Shown: positions 15,992-23,389 of the stretch, in pieces
How the letters are laid out: each line of letters begins with the position of its first letter
Position numbering within the stretch: position 1 is the stretch's first letter
Assembly: GCA_017889625.1 (NCBI GenBank)
Contig: JAGGAD010000012.1
Location: forward strand, 1-48,036
Reading direction: 5' to 3'
Source: Bacillota bacterium
GTDB taxonomy: Bacteria > Bacillota > Negativicutes > Sporomusales > CTSoil-080
DNA length: 48,036 nucleotides
Translations under genes and position numbers: made by a program
Notes under the pieces: model-generated
What the model was told of the DNA's origin: nothing
Databases searched by the model: none
Seen by the model: only the letters and a program-made list of their open reading frames with translations

Positions 15992-16921
15992 GTGAAAGAA
16001 AAAGTTATTCGTATCGGCGGCAAAGAGATAAGTCGTAAAGGCAAAGTAGGCTTGGCACTTAGCGGCGGCGGGCTAAGAGGACTTGCTCATATCGGAGTAT
16101 TGAAAGTCTTGCTTGATAATAACATACCAATTGATATGATAGCAGGGACAAGCGCTGGTGCGATTATTGCGGCTATGTATGCCGCAGGCTATACTCCCGG
16201 CGCTATGCAAGCCATTGCGGAAAAAGTAGATTTAAGCAGCTTGATTGATTTGAGAGTAACTGTTGGTGATCTGGTAAAGCATGGGACTCATTGGCTGTTA
16301 GGCGGAAAATTTAAACTGTCAGTATTACCTAGCGGCCTGATAAAAGGAGATAAAATAGAAAAATATCTGGAGGATCTGCTGCAGTGGCGAACGGTACATG
16401 ATACTTGTATCCCCTTAGCAATTACGGCAGTAGATATAAATTCCGGTGATACCGTGTTTTTCACTACGCCATCAGTAGGGCGAAGTGGGATAAAAAATGC
16501 CAGGTTTTATCATAATTCCTTATTATCAGATGCAGTTCGGGCTAGCATCTCAATTCCAGGGATTTTTTTTCCTAAGAAATATCGGGGCATGACTCTGGTT
16601 GACGGAGCGGTTAAGAACAATTTACCTACTGATATATTGCGCTATATGGGAGCTGACGTAGTAATTGGTGTAGATCTGGGATATTCCGGACAGCCTAATC
16701 AAGATATTAAATCGGTAGGAGAAATACTGCTGCAATGTATCGATATTATGGGGAGGGAAGTGACTTTGTTAAAAGGTCAAGAGTATGCAGATATTGTCCT
16801 TCGCCCGATGACTAATGATATTGTATTTAAAGACGCCAGACAAATTGTGGTGTGCATTGGCCGCGGGGCAGAAATAACTTGGGAAAAAGTCAATGAAATA
16901 AAAAGCATTGTACCACGGTGA
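15992..16921 (+). CDS. Patatin-like phospholipase
   Basis: A 309-residue patatin with the oxyanion loop LALSGGGLRGLAHIGVLKVL, the nucleophile elbow GTSAG (about residue 53) and the catalytic Asp in DGAVKNNLPTDIL (about 209). It is larger than the copy at 391, having an inserted segment around residues 85-115 and a short basic N-terminal extension. A GTG start is set by AAGGAGGG thirteen bases upstream. It lies alone between the methyltransferase terminator and the truncated protease gene. The hydrolysed lipid is unknown. Confidence 0.88.
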   Translation: MKEKVIRIGGKEISRKGKVGLALSGGGLRGLAHIGVLKVLLDNNIPIDMIAGTSAGAIIAAMYAAGYTPGAMQAIAEKVDLSSLIDLRVTVGDLVKHGTHWLLGGKFKLSVLPSGLIKGDKIEKYLEDLLQWRTVHDTCIPLAITAVDINSGDTVFFTTPSVGRSGIKNARFYHNSLLSDAVRASISIPGIFFPKKYRGMTLVDGAVKNNLPTDILRYMGADVVIGVDLGYSGQPNQDIKSVGEILLQCIDIMGREVTLLKGQEYADIVLRPMTNDIVFKDARQIVVCIGRGAEITWEKVNEIKSIVPR

Positions 16922-17003
16922 AGTTATAGGTAGTCTAATAAAGGCATAGTATAAACCGGGGCTGTAAGTTAGATAAGCCATATGGCAAAAGGAGGTAATT
17001 GAA

Positions 17004-17384
17004 GTGGTAAGAAGACCGACGTTGGACGTATTTCGCGAATTGCGCAGTGCTGAAAATATAGTTGGCGTAGGAAAGGGGTATAAAATCGTTAGAGGAGAAA
17101 GTACCGATCAACAGGCTACGGTTGTTCTAGTAAAAAAGAAAGTGGCTAAAGACAAATTGAGAAATGAGTCAATAATTCCTAAAAAAATTGATGGCCGACT
17201 CACTGATGTTATTGAAGTTGGTGATTTACGCTTCTTTAATGAAGACCGGACGGGGCGTGCGCGGCCGGCTAAACCTGGCTTAAGTATTGGTCATTATAAA
17301 ATTTCCGCCGGAACCTTTGGTGCTGTCGTTCGCGATGCGAGCACTGGGCGTCCGCTTATTCTATCCAATAATCAAGCCGCCTAA
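17004..17384 (+). pseudogene. Trypsin-like serine protease, truncated at the catalytic-His motif
   Basis: The 126-residue frame begins behind a good AAGGAGG site and matches the N-terminal region of a clostridial trypsin-like family: NIVGVGKGYKIVRG, then LTDVIEVGDLRF, then PGLSIGHYKISAGTFGAVVRD and ILSNN. In intact members (recalled) the next residues are HVLAN, containing the catalytic His, followed by some 200 more residues. Here the frame reads NNQAA and stops, losing all three catalytic residues. The break lies exactly at the end of an 11-base repeat (17362-17372) that recurs at 21216, and an integrase gene begins 60 bases on. Insertion of a mobile element is the likely cause. The product, if made, is not a protease. 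Confidence 0.75.
17362..17372 (+). repeat. Candidate attachment core, copy 1
   Basis: TATCCAATAAT, encoding the SNN of the broken protease motif. An identical copy lies at 21216-21226. Each copy lies shortly beyond the 3' end of an integrase gene (72 and 50 bases). Confidence 0.45.
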
Positions 17385-17442
17385 ATAAAAAAGTCTAAGA
17401 ACCACGTGATTTACGACGGCTGATAATGGCTTGTAAATATTT

Positions 17443-17459
17443 TCTAATCTTTTTCTAAT
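17443..17459. repeat. Direct repeat over the stop of integrase 1
   Basis: TCTAAT-N5-TCTAAT (ATTAGA-N5-ATTAGA on the gene's strand) spans the stop codon. The same arrangement with the same spacing is found at integrase 2 (21275-21291). It may be a recombinase arm-binding site. Confidence 0.4.
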
Positions 17460-18583
17460 TGCTCTTTAAACAAGCTGTCGATTGCTTCCGCAGGACGGTG
17501 TTTCACTGATTGCCGTAAGTGGACATAGTAGTCGCTGGTAAAACTAGCATTGGCATGGCGGGTTGCTGCTGAGACCGACTTGTCATCTAAACCGCTTTCC
17601 CACAACAAGGTAGCGAAAGTATGGCGCATATCGTGGGGACGGATAACTGGTAACTTGGTTGTTTTGATGAGTTTTATAAACTCAGTATAAAGAAAATCAG
17701 GCAGGTGCGGCGAACCGTCCGGTTTTGCCCAGATAAAACCAAGGTCGTTATAATGCTGGCCAAGCTGCCGTTTGTTTTGATTTTGTGCGTCTTGCTCGGA
17801 TTTGAGCGCATTAACCACGATTTTAGGCAGAGAGATTTCAGATTTGCTGGCGGGAGTTTTGACTAGGCCAAGTTCGGCTTTCTTGGTTAAAGGATTTCGG
17901 TCAAAATTGTGGCAAATATTCGCGATTTCTCTCTCTAACGCAACATCTTGCCACCGTAGACCGCAAATTTCTCCCCGGCGTAAACCGCAAAGAAACCCTA
18001 ATAAACATGGTAAATAGAGGACGGTAGACTTAGCGGCCTTAAGCAATATTTCAACTTGCTGTGGTGAGTATACTGCGTTTTTCGGCTCGGATCTTTTTGG
18101 TAACCGGAGGTATTCACATGGATTATCAATAACCAGATGCCACTCTTTCGCTTTTTTCATTGCCCGTTTTAAAATAGCTATTTGTGTGCCAAGTGAGCTG
18201 GAACTTAGGCCTCTGGTTAACTCTGAATTCATATGTTCTTTGATTTGGAGCGGAGTAAGCGAGCGAAGTTCAATTTGGCCGATCTTTTTGCAAATGTTAT
18301 TAATTTGGGCAGTGTAAAGATAGATTGTGCGTGGGCGAAGTGCGGGCTTAATTTCAACTTCTAGCCATTTGGCAAGAAAATCCTTCACGGTTAATCTTGT
18401 ATCAACGACAATTTGACCGCGCGCCAGATCGGTTAAAAGCTCATGCTCAAGTTGGATGGCTTTTTTGCCGCTCTTGTCGTCGGCTACTGGACCGGATCGG
18501 TGCCACTTTTGCTTTTTTCTTCCCCAATTATCTCGATAATAAATAACTACATACCATGTCTTGCCTTTTTGGTGGATACTCAT
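17444..18583 (-). CDS. Tyrosine recombinase (phage-type integrase) 1
   Basis: A 379-residue integrase. An N-terminal AP2-like arm-binding domain (KGKTWYVVIYYRDNWGRKKQ) is followed by a SAM-like core-binding domain (about 65-150) and a C-terminal catalytic domain. The catalytic residues seen are Arg in CGLRRGEICGLRWQDV (about 208), His-x-x-Arg in RPHDMRHTFATLLWESGLD (about 322) and the Tyr in FTSDYYVHLR (about 352). All appear intact. It is a close paralogue of the protein at 21276. It reads leftward toward the truncated protease, so its 3' end faces the probable attachment site. No excisionase or replication genes were recognised beside it. Confidence 0.93.
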   Translation of the reverse strand: MSIHQKGKTWYVVIYYRDNWGRKKQKWHRSGPVADDKSGKKAIQLEHELLTDLARGQIVVDTRLTVKDFLAKWLEVEIKPALRPRTIYLYTAQINNICKKIGQIELRSLTPLQIKEHMNSELTRGLSSSSLGTQIAILKRAMKKAKEWHLVIDNPCEYLRLPKRSEPKNAVYSPQQVEILLKAAKSTVLYLPCLLGFLCGLRRGEICGLRWQDVALEREIANICHNFDRNPLTKKAELGLVKTPASKSEISLPKIVVNALKSEQDAQNQNKRQLGQHYNDLGFIWAKPDGSPHLPDFLYTEFIKLIKTTKLPVIRPHDMRHTFATLLWESGLDDKSVSAATRHANASFTSDYYVHLRQSVKHRPAEAIDSLFKEQLEKD

Positions 18584-18832
18584 AATATTCCCTCACTCAT
18601 CTAACGGATGCGGCACAGAGGTACGCTGATGACCATTTATAATACGCAATCTATGCGCTAAAAGTGTTTACTGGGAATAACGCTGGTGAACTATAAAAAA
18701 TAGGACTTTAGGCTTAGTAAATTTGGCCTAATTTGTGACTGAAGTCGCAAGGAGGAAGTCGATTTCTAGCGAATCACCTATTAATGAGAATTTTTTGGTA
18801 AGTAAGTATATAAAGAAAAGGAGATGGCTAAA

Positions 18833-18916
18833 GTGTTGGCAAATCTTTGGATGTTAGGAATAATCGGCATTATATTTAGTTGGGTAATGTTTGCCCTAAT
18901 TAGACCGGAAAAATAA
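18833..18916 (+). CDS. 27-residue membrane peptide (KdpF-like ending)
   Basis: GTG at 18833 follows AAAAGGAGATG at a suitable distance. The peptide has one hydrophobic helix (LGIIGIIFSWVMFALIRPEK at its end). The terminal FALIRPEK resembles KdpF, the small stabilising subunit of the Kdp potassium ATPase. No kdpABC genes are nearby, so it is either an orphan small membrane protein or a remnant. A bidirectional terminator follows at 18977. The 250 bases before it, back to integrase 1, show nothing else recognisable. Confidence 0.5.
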   Translation: MLANLWMLGIIGIIFSWVMFALIRPEK

Positions 18917-18976
18917 AAATTTGCTAACTGTCATTAGTAAAAAATATGCTAGGTAAAAATAATAACTTTAGACTAA

Positions 18977-19020
18977 AAAGAGACTGTGCTTGAAGTAACA
19001 ACCTCAAGTTCAGTCTCTTT
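18977..19020. terminator. Bidirectional terminator
   Basis: AAAGAGACTG (18977-18986) pairs with CAGTCTCTTT (19011-19020), with an inner five-pair stem. T-rich sequence follows on both strands. It serves the small peptide gene on the left and the leftward gene at 19058. Confidence 0.85.
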
Positions 19021-19057
19021 AGTTATGTTTTTTTAAAAACTTTTTTGATGTTGAATA

Positions 19058-19663
19058 TTACCAGGGATGATGAGGACCATGCGGACCGGGCCCTCCAGGA
19101 CCGGGGCCCGGATCAAGCCACAGGAATGGCCACCAGAAACCAGGATCAACAAAAATTACGGTACGATCATCATCGGGATATCCGTGATGATTACGCTGGC
19201 TAAATGTAAACTTGTGGCTGGCGGGATGCCAACTGTCGCCGCCAATAAATATTTGGTTTGGATCAATATCCTGTCCATCGATCGATAGGTTGAATGTTAC
19301 ATAGGTGCCGCCGTTAACGTGCAAGTCAATACCGGCTTCTTGGTTAAGGGCAGTAAGCTGAAAGGTTATTTTATCATTGTCATTATTAACGTTAGAATAG
19401 TCATCAGCGCCTGGCGCTTTACTGAAAATGTCGACAAAATCACCATCGGTTTTAATGCTGCCGGAAAAAACATGAGGCGTTCCAGTTGCTATGGCTCTTA
19501 TGTGCAACCCTTTTCGATCTTGCCATAAAAAGTATCCAGTAGTATTTTTGTCGATTAACTGTTCTGGTTTTCCGTCAAGACGAGGGGAATAAGCCGCAAA
19601 AGCATAACTGGTAAAACAAAATATGATTAGGAGAATAAATGTGATAATTCGTCCCTTTTTCAT
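19058..19663 (-). CDS. Secreted protein with Pro/Gly/His-rich tail
   Basis: A 201-residue protein with a clear signal peptide: a KKGR start, a hydrophobic core (IITFILLIIFCFTSYAFA) and a cleavage site near residue 24. The mature part is mostly beta-type with many Asp and Asn residues and no cysteine. The segment GYFLWQDRKGLHIRAIA and later ones suggest a beta-sandwich. The last 25 residues are dominated by Pro, Gly and His (DPGPGPGGPGPHGPHHPW), which could bind metal or associate with the wall. No family is recognised. An AGAAAGGTGAA ribosome site precedes the ATG, and the bidirectional terminator at 18977 ends the gene. Confidence 0.8.
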   Translation of the reverse strand: MKKGRIITFILLIIFCFTSYAFAAYSPRLDGKPEQLIDKNTTGYFLWQDRKGLHIRAIATGTPHVFSGSIKTDGDFVDIFSKAPGADDYSNVNNDNDKITFQLTALNQEAGIDLHVNGGTYVTFNLSIDGQDIDPNQIFIGGDSWHPASHKFTFSQRNHHGYPDDDRTVIFVDPGFWWPFLWLDPGPGPGGPGPHGPHHPW

Positions 19664-19773
19664 ACGTTCACCTTTCTTCTGTTATATTTTGCTAAAGCAA
19701 TTAGCATTTCTTATAATAATTATACAGGATGATTATTACAATTTTGTTACAAAACAATGAAGCTAGATAAATG

Positions 19774-19806
19774 ACAAACCGACTGACGCAAGGTAAGCCG
19801 GTTTGT
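19774..19806. terminator. Inverted repeat after yjfB
   Basis: ACAAACCG (19774-19781) pairs with CGGTTTGT (19799-19806) around a 17-base loop. No strong T-run follows, so terminator function is uncertain. Confidence 0.35.
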
Positions 19807-19821
19807 TATGAGAAATAGTTA

Positions 19822-20001
19822 TTAGATTTTAATATCGATAGCCTTGCCTAGATGAGCAGGGGATGCAACAGCCGGGAGTTGGTCAACTAGTGCTTTAATG
19901 CCGTTGGCATCAACATCCATTGCTTTCTTTAAAATTGCCATTGAAGCGGCGGTTTGAATACTGTTTTGACTATTGGCTACTGAATATGCCGCGATGTCCA
20001 T
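19822..20001 (-). CDS. yjfB: YjfB-family putative motility protein
   Basis: A 59-residue protein beginning MDIAAYSVANSQNSIQTAAS and continuing with a helix MAILKKAMDVDANGIKALVD. This is the pattern of the small YjfB family, linked to motility regulons in Bacillus and Clostridia. It has no signal peptide or membrane segment. AGGGAGGG lies five bases before the ATG on the leftward strand. It is short enough to be missed by automatic calling. The function is unknown; some homologues are co-regulated with flagellar genes. Confidence 0.82.
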   Translation of the reverse strand: MDIAAYSVANSQNSIQTAASMAILKKAMDVDANGIKALVDQLPAVASPAHLGKAIDIKI

Positions 20002-20134
20002 TTTATCCCTCCCTTTAACTATAAACCTATATTAGCACTTTGTGAAATTTTTGTATATAGGGCTGGAAGCCCTTGCTTTTAATTCATACTGTAAGCTTAT
20101 AGAGCGGTTAATAAGATGCTAGGAATAAGATTTA

Positions 20135-20163
20135 TTGACAAAAAGATAACTATCATTTAGTAT
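20135..20163 (+). promoter_or_regulatory. Sigma-A promoter for the dapB homologue
   Basis: TTGACA (20135-20140) and TAGTAT (20158-20163) are 17 bases apart, and the gene starts 33 bases downstream. Confidence 0.7.
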
Positions 20164-20196
20164 TAATTAACTGGAAAAAAATAGGTGGAAGAGGGA

Positions 20197-21009
20197 ATGA
20201 AAATTGCTCTTGTCGGACTAGGAAGAACGGGGAAAATTGTAGCGGAATATCTACTGCAAAAAGATGTTTTAAGTATTGTTTTATGCAAACAAAATAGTTT
20301 TAGTGCTAATAAAGATTTGGGTGACATCCTTGGTCGTAAGAACACAGGGATAATCGTTGAATCAAGTGATCACCTTGAAAGAAGATTGTTCGGTAAAAAC
20401 CCGGATGTACTTATCGACTTTTCGAGCAAAAGTTTTTTGCGAGATAATATTAATCTTTTAGCCCAATATGGTGTGAACGTCGTTACTGCAGTAACTGATT
20501 ATGAGCCTGCTGAAATTGAAAAAATTAAATCTATAGCAGAACAAGGCAATATTGGTGTTGTAATGGCTCCTAATATTACGTATGGAGTTAATATATTGAT
20601 GTTAATGGTGGAAATAGCTGCAGAGTTAATGAATGATTATGATTTTGAAATAATTGAAGAACATCATAAACATAAAAGGGATCAACCATCAGGAACTGCA
20701 AGGAAAATTGCAGATAAGATAAGCAATACTTTGCTTGTCTATAGAGAAATAGCTGCACATTCGGTTAGGGCGGGGGATATAATAGGCAAGCACAAAATAT
20801 TGATTTGTAATGAAATTGAAAAAATTGAAATTTCACACGAATCATTTTCTAGAGTGGCTTTTGCTCAGGGGGCTTATAAAGCCGCTCAATTTATATGCGG
20901 CAAACGGGGGTTTTATGAAATGCGCGATATTTTTGAAGAAGAACGGAACCAGAGACAGCAAAAAGTTAGTGCTTATAACTTGGAAACTATAGAGCTAGAT
21001 TTAGCATAA
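20197..21009 (+). CDS. dapB: 4-hydroxy-tetrahydrodipicolinate reductase (DapB) homologue
   Basis: DapB makes tetrahydrodipicolinate for lysine, diaminopimelate and, in spore formers, dipicolinate supply. The 270 residues match family length. The N-terminal cofactor loop is VGLGRTGK rather than the usual GRMG. The catalytic signature EEHHKHKRDQPSGTA (about residues 153-167) has the family's His and Lys, and HSVRAGDIIGKH is present. The ATG at 20197 follows GGAAGAGG; an upstream GTG is less likely. It is a single gene behind its own promoter, flanked by an integrase and yjfB and far from dapF-dapL at 35 kb. It may be a second, acquired copy or a specialised paralogue. Confidence 0.85.
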   Translation: MKIALVGLGRTGKIVAEYLLQKDVLSIVLCKQNSFSANKDLGDILGRKNTGIIVESSDHLERRLFGKNPDVLIDFSSKSFLRDNINLLAQYGVNVVTAVTDYEPAEIEKIKSIAEQGNIGVVMAPNITYGVNILMLMVEIAAELMNDYDFEIIEEHHKHKRDQPSGTARKIADKISNTLLVYREIAAHSVRAGDIIGKHKILICNEIEKIEISHESFSRVAFAQGAYKAAQFICGKRGFYEMRDIFEEERNQRQQKVSAYNLETIELDLA

Positions 21010-21054
21010 ATAAGTTGTAATAAATTAGCCCCTCTAGCGGTGGGAGAAGAAGCC

Positions 21055-21234
21055 TTAAATATAGGCTTGTCCAATAACTATTGGTTTTTCATCTAATGCT
21101 TTTTCTAACAATCTAACAACGCTTTGCTGGTTACTGCTGTTGAACGATATGGATAACCCAAACAGGCTGTGGCTTGGCGGCTTTAGTTGCTAGAAATTGT
21201 GGAAGCTTTTTATTATATCCAATAATAAAAATAA
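21055..21234 (-). pseudogene. Possible decayed gene fragment
   Basis: Two leftward frames together read like one protein: VIFIIGYNKKLPQFLA through PVWVIHIVQQ in one frame, then SVVRLLEKALDEKPIVIGQ to a stop at 21055 in the next. The junction near 21135 would be a one-base frameshift. No start codon or ribosome site is visible and no family is recognised, so this could be chance. Confidence 0.28.
21216..21226 (+). repeat. Candidate attachment core, copy 2
   Basis: TATCCAATAAT, identical to 17362-17372 and 50 bases beyond the stop codon of integrase 2. Confidence 0.4.
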
Positions 21235-21268
21235 CCCCCTACGCCTAGTAATGGCGCGGGGTTATTTT
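21228..21268. terminator. Terminator facing integrase 2
   Basis: AAAATAACCCC (21228-21238) pairs with GGGGTTATTTT (21258-21268), an 11-pair stem with A- and T-rich outer arms that work on both strands. On the left strand it ends integrase 2. Confidence 0.8.
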
Positions 21269-21274
21269 GTTTTG

Positions 21275-21291
21275 TCTAATGTTTGTCTAAT
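21275..21291. repeat. Direct repeat over the stop of integrase 2
   Basis: TCTAAT-N5-TCTAAT, with the same motif and spacing as at 17443-17459. It overlaps the last codons of the integrase gene. Confidence 0.4.
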
Positions 21292-22415
21292 GGTTTAGGG
21301 TAGCGGCGATTTATTGCTTCCGCTGCTTGGCTTTTCGTCTTTTCTCGCATATGGACATAGTAATCTGTGGTGAAACTAGCGCGAGCATGTCGAACCGCAG
21401 CCGATACGCTTTTATCATCTAACCCAGCTTCATATAACAGGGTTGCAAAAGTATGCCGCATATCGTGGGGACGAATTACAGGGAGATTATTAGTAATAAG
21501 CATATTCGTGAAATCGAGATATAATTGATCTGGTTGACGTGGCTCGCCAGTTGGCCATGCCCAAACGTGATCCTCATCTTGATAAGCTTTTCCGGCCAAC
21601 TGGCGGTCTTTATTTTGTTGCTCTTTTTCAGACGTGAGCGCAGCTACCGCAATATCCGGTAGCGATATTTTTGCCTTGCTTGCGGGTGTCTTAACTTTTT
21701 GCAGTTCTAATTTACCAGTTAGGGGATTTCGATTATAACTATGAACAATCGCTGCCTTCTTATTTTCTAGATCGACATCTTGCCAACGAAGACCGCATAT
21801 CTCGCCACGGCGTAGGCCGCAGAAAAAGCCCAGGATACAGGGGAGATAGAGATAGGTGCCGTTCATACACATTATTGCGGTATCGACCTGTTCAGGGGTG
21901 TATATCGCATTATTTGGTTCATCTACTTTAGGAAGATCCATATAATCACACGGGTTACTTGTGAGTAATCCCCATTGTACTGCTTTACGTAGTGCCAATT
22001 TAATTACAGTCATTTGAGCATGGATGGAACTTGGCTTTAATCCTCTTCTAAGCTCAGTATTAATATGCCCTTTAATTTTAATTGGGGTAATTTTGTCAAG
22101 GGATATGTCGCCTATATTATTTACAAGGCAATTCATCTTTTTTCGGTAATTGTATGTGGTTCTAGGTGCAAGCGTGGGCTCTATTTCGAGTTCTATCCAT
22201 TTGTCGATAAAGGTATTCAAGGTTGTCTTTTCTGTGATTTTTAGTACTCCGCGCTCGATGTCTACTAAAAGCTGTCGCTCGTATTGCTTAGCCTTTTTGC
22301 CATTTTTATCTTCTGATACTGGCCCGGATAGATACCATTTATATTTTGCTTTGTCAGTTTGGTCCCGATAGTATAGAACCACATACCAGCTCCCATGCTT
22401 TTGCTGAATGCTCAT
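21276..22415 (-). CDS. Tyrosine recombinase (phage-type integrase) 2
   Basis: A 379-residue paralogue of integrase 1, with the same start (MSIQQKHGSWYVVLYYRDQ) and domain order. Catalytic residues visible are Arg in CGLRRGEICGLRWQDV, His-x-x-Arg in RPHDMRHTFATLLYEAGLD and the Tyr in FTTDYYVHMR. The start at 22415 is chosen because it aligns with integrase 1 and has AAGGTGAT upstream; a start 20 codons earlier is open but unsupported. Same orientation and same downstream repeats as integrase 1, suggesting two related elements at one target. No other phage genes were recognised next to it. Confidence 0.92.
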   Translation of the reverse strand: MSIQQKHGSWYVVLYYRDQTDKAKYKWYLSGPVSEDKNGKKAKQYERQLLVDIERGVLKITEKTTLNTFIDKWIELEIEPTLAPRTTYNYRKKMNCLVNNIGDISLDKITPIKIKGHINTELRRGLKPSSIHAQMTVIKLALRKAVQWGLLTSNPCDYMDLPKVDEPNNAIYTPEQVDTAIMCMNGTYLYLPCILGFFCGLRRGEICGLRWQDVDLENKKAAIVHSYNRNPLTGKLELQKVKTPASKAKISLPDIAVAALTSEKEQQNKDRQLAGKAYQDEDHVWAWPTGEPRQPDQLYLDFTNMLITNNLPVIRPHDMRHTFATLLYEAGLDDKSVSAAVRHARASFTTDYYVHMREKTKSQAAEAINRRYPKPLDKH

Positions 22416-22507
22416 GTGAATTATCACCTTCTTGACGTATTTCTCAGCTTGCGCTTCCGGCGTTGATCGACTCATATATCAACCAATACGGGCGCGCAAC
22501 GGGATGA

Positions 22508-22600
22508 AGATATGATAATAAAGCGGCTCAGCGGTTGTTAAAAAAAATTAAAAAAATTTTAGGCGAAAATAAGCTGGAACAGATTAATGTCGGCAATTAA
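22508..22600 (+). pseudogene. Possible C-terminal gene remnant
   Basis: A short open stretch ending at 22600 reads KAAQRLLKKIKKILGEN and onward, helical and Lys-rich, with a stop just before it and no ribosome site. The remaining sequence from 22416 to 22713 holds nothing else clear apart from the strong ribosome site of the next gene. Confidence 0.2.
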
Positions 22601-22713
22601 CTGTTAGGGCAAAAGCTTATGCTATTCGAAGCCGATAGGGCCGCGAGACAAAAACACCTAAATTAAAACGTTTGCATATTATGTAATATAGGACGCAAGA
22701 AAGGAGGACGTAA

Positions 22714-23298
22714 ATGCCTGATCCGTATGATGAAATCTCCGAGTCTGGTTGTGTTGTGGCTGGCATAAGCGAAACAGCCTTGTATGTAAGTGACAACTTA
22801 CGGCTGCTTTGGGAACAACATGTTTATTGGACGAGGCTGGTTATATTAGGCATTATCTTTGACCTGCCTGATTTGGAACAAACCACCAGCCGGCTGCTTC
22901 GTAATGTACCTGACTTTGAGCGAGTGTTTAATCATTTTTATGGAAAGGAGGTTAGTGACGAATTTGGCCGTTTGTTGAAAGATCATTTGGTTATTGCCGC
23001 AGAACTTGTGAAGGAAGCTAAGGCCGGTAACAGTAAAGCGGCAGAGGCTGCGGAAAGAAGGTGGTATGGAAACGCCGATGAAATCGTCTGCTTTCTAAAC
23101 AGTATTAATTCCAATTGGACTATAGAACATGGCCGGGCAATGTGGCATGAACACTTAGCGTTAACAAAAGAAGAGGCTGTCGATACTCTTAAAAGAAATT
23201 ATAAAAAAAGCATCATCACCTTTAACAAGATTGAACAAGCCGCGTTAATGATGGCCGATGATTTTTCCCAAGGCATCATATTGCAATTTGATCTTTAA
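22714..23298 (+). CDS. Conserved helical protein with WEQHVxWTR motif
   Basis: A 194-residue protein matching a family of conserved hypothetical proteins in spore-forming Firmicutes (sometimes mislabelled acetylglutamate kinase). Recognisable family segments are LRLLWEQHVYWTRLVILG (about 28-45), LPDLEQTTSRLLRN, the FNHFYG turn, RWYGNADEIVCFLNSIN and EQAALMMADDFSQGII near the end. It appears all-helical, like a four-helix bundle. There is no signal peptide, cysteine cluster or nucleotide-binding loop. GAAAGGAGG precedes the ATG, and the hairpin at 23335 ends it. The function is unknown. Confidence 0.75.
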   Translation: MPDPYDEISESGCVVAGISETALYVSDNLRLLWEQHVYWTRLVILGIIFDLPDLEQTTSRLLRNVPDFERVFNHFYGKEVSDEFGRLLKDHLVIAAELVKEAKAGNSKAAEAAERRWYGNADEIVCFLNSINSNWTIEHGRAMWHEHLALTKEEAVDTLKRNYKKSIITFNKIEQAALMMADDFSQGIILQFDL

Positions 23299-23334
23299 TA
23301 TGGTTAATAATCGATACAATTTTAACTTAGCAAA

Positions 23335-23364
23335 TTAATCCCGTGCCGCTTGGCACGGGATTAA
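23335..23364. terminator. Perfect hairpin between convergent genes
   Basis: TTAATCCCGTGCC (23335-23347) pairs perfectly with GGCACGGGATTAA (23352-23364) around GCTT. It lies between the rightward gene ending at 23298 and the leftward gene ending at 23390, so it probably serves both. Confidence 0.75.
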
Positions 23365-23389
23365 TTATTAGCCTAAATGATTATTGCTG

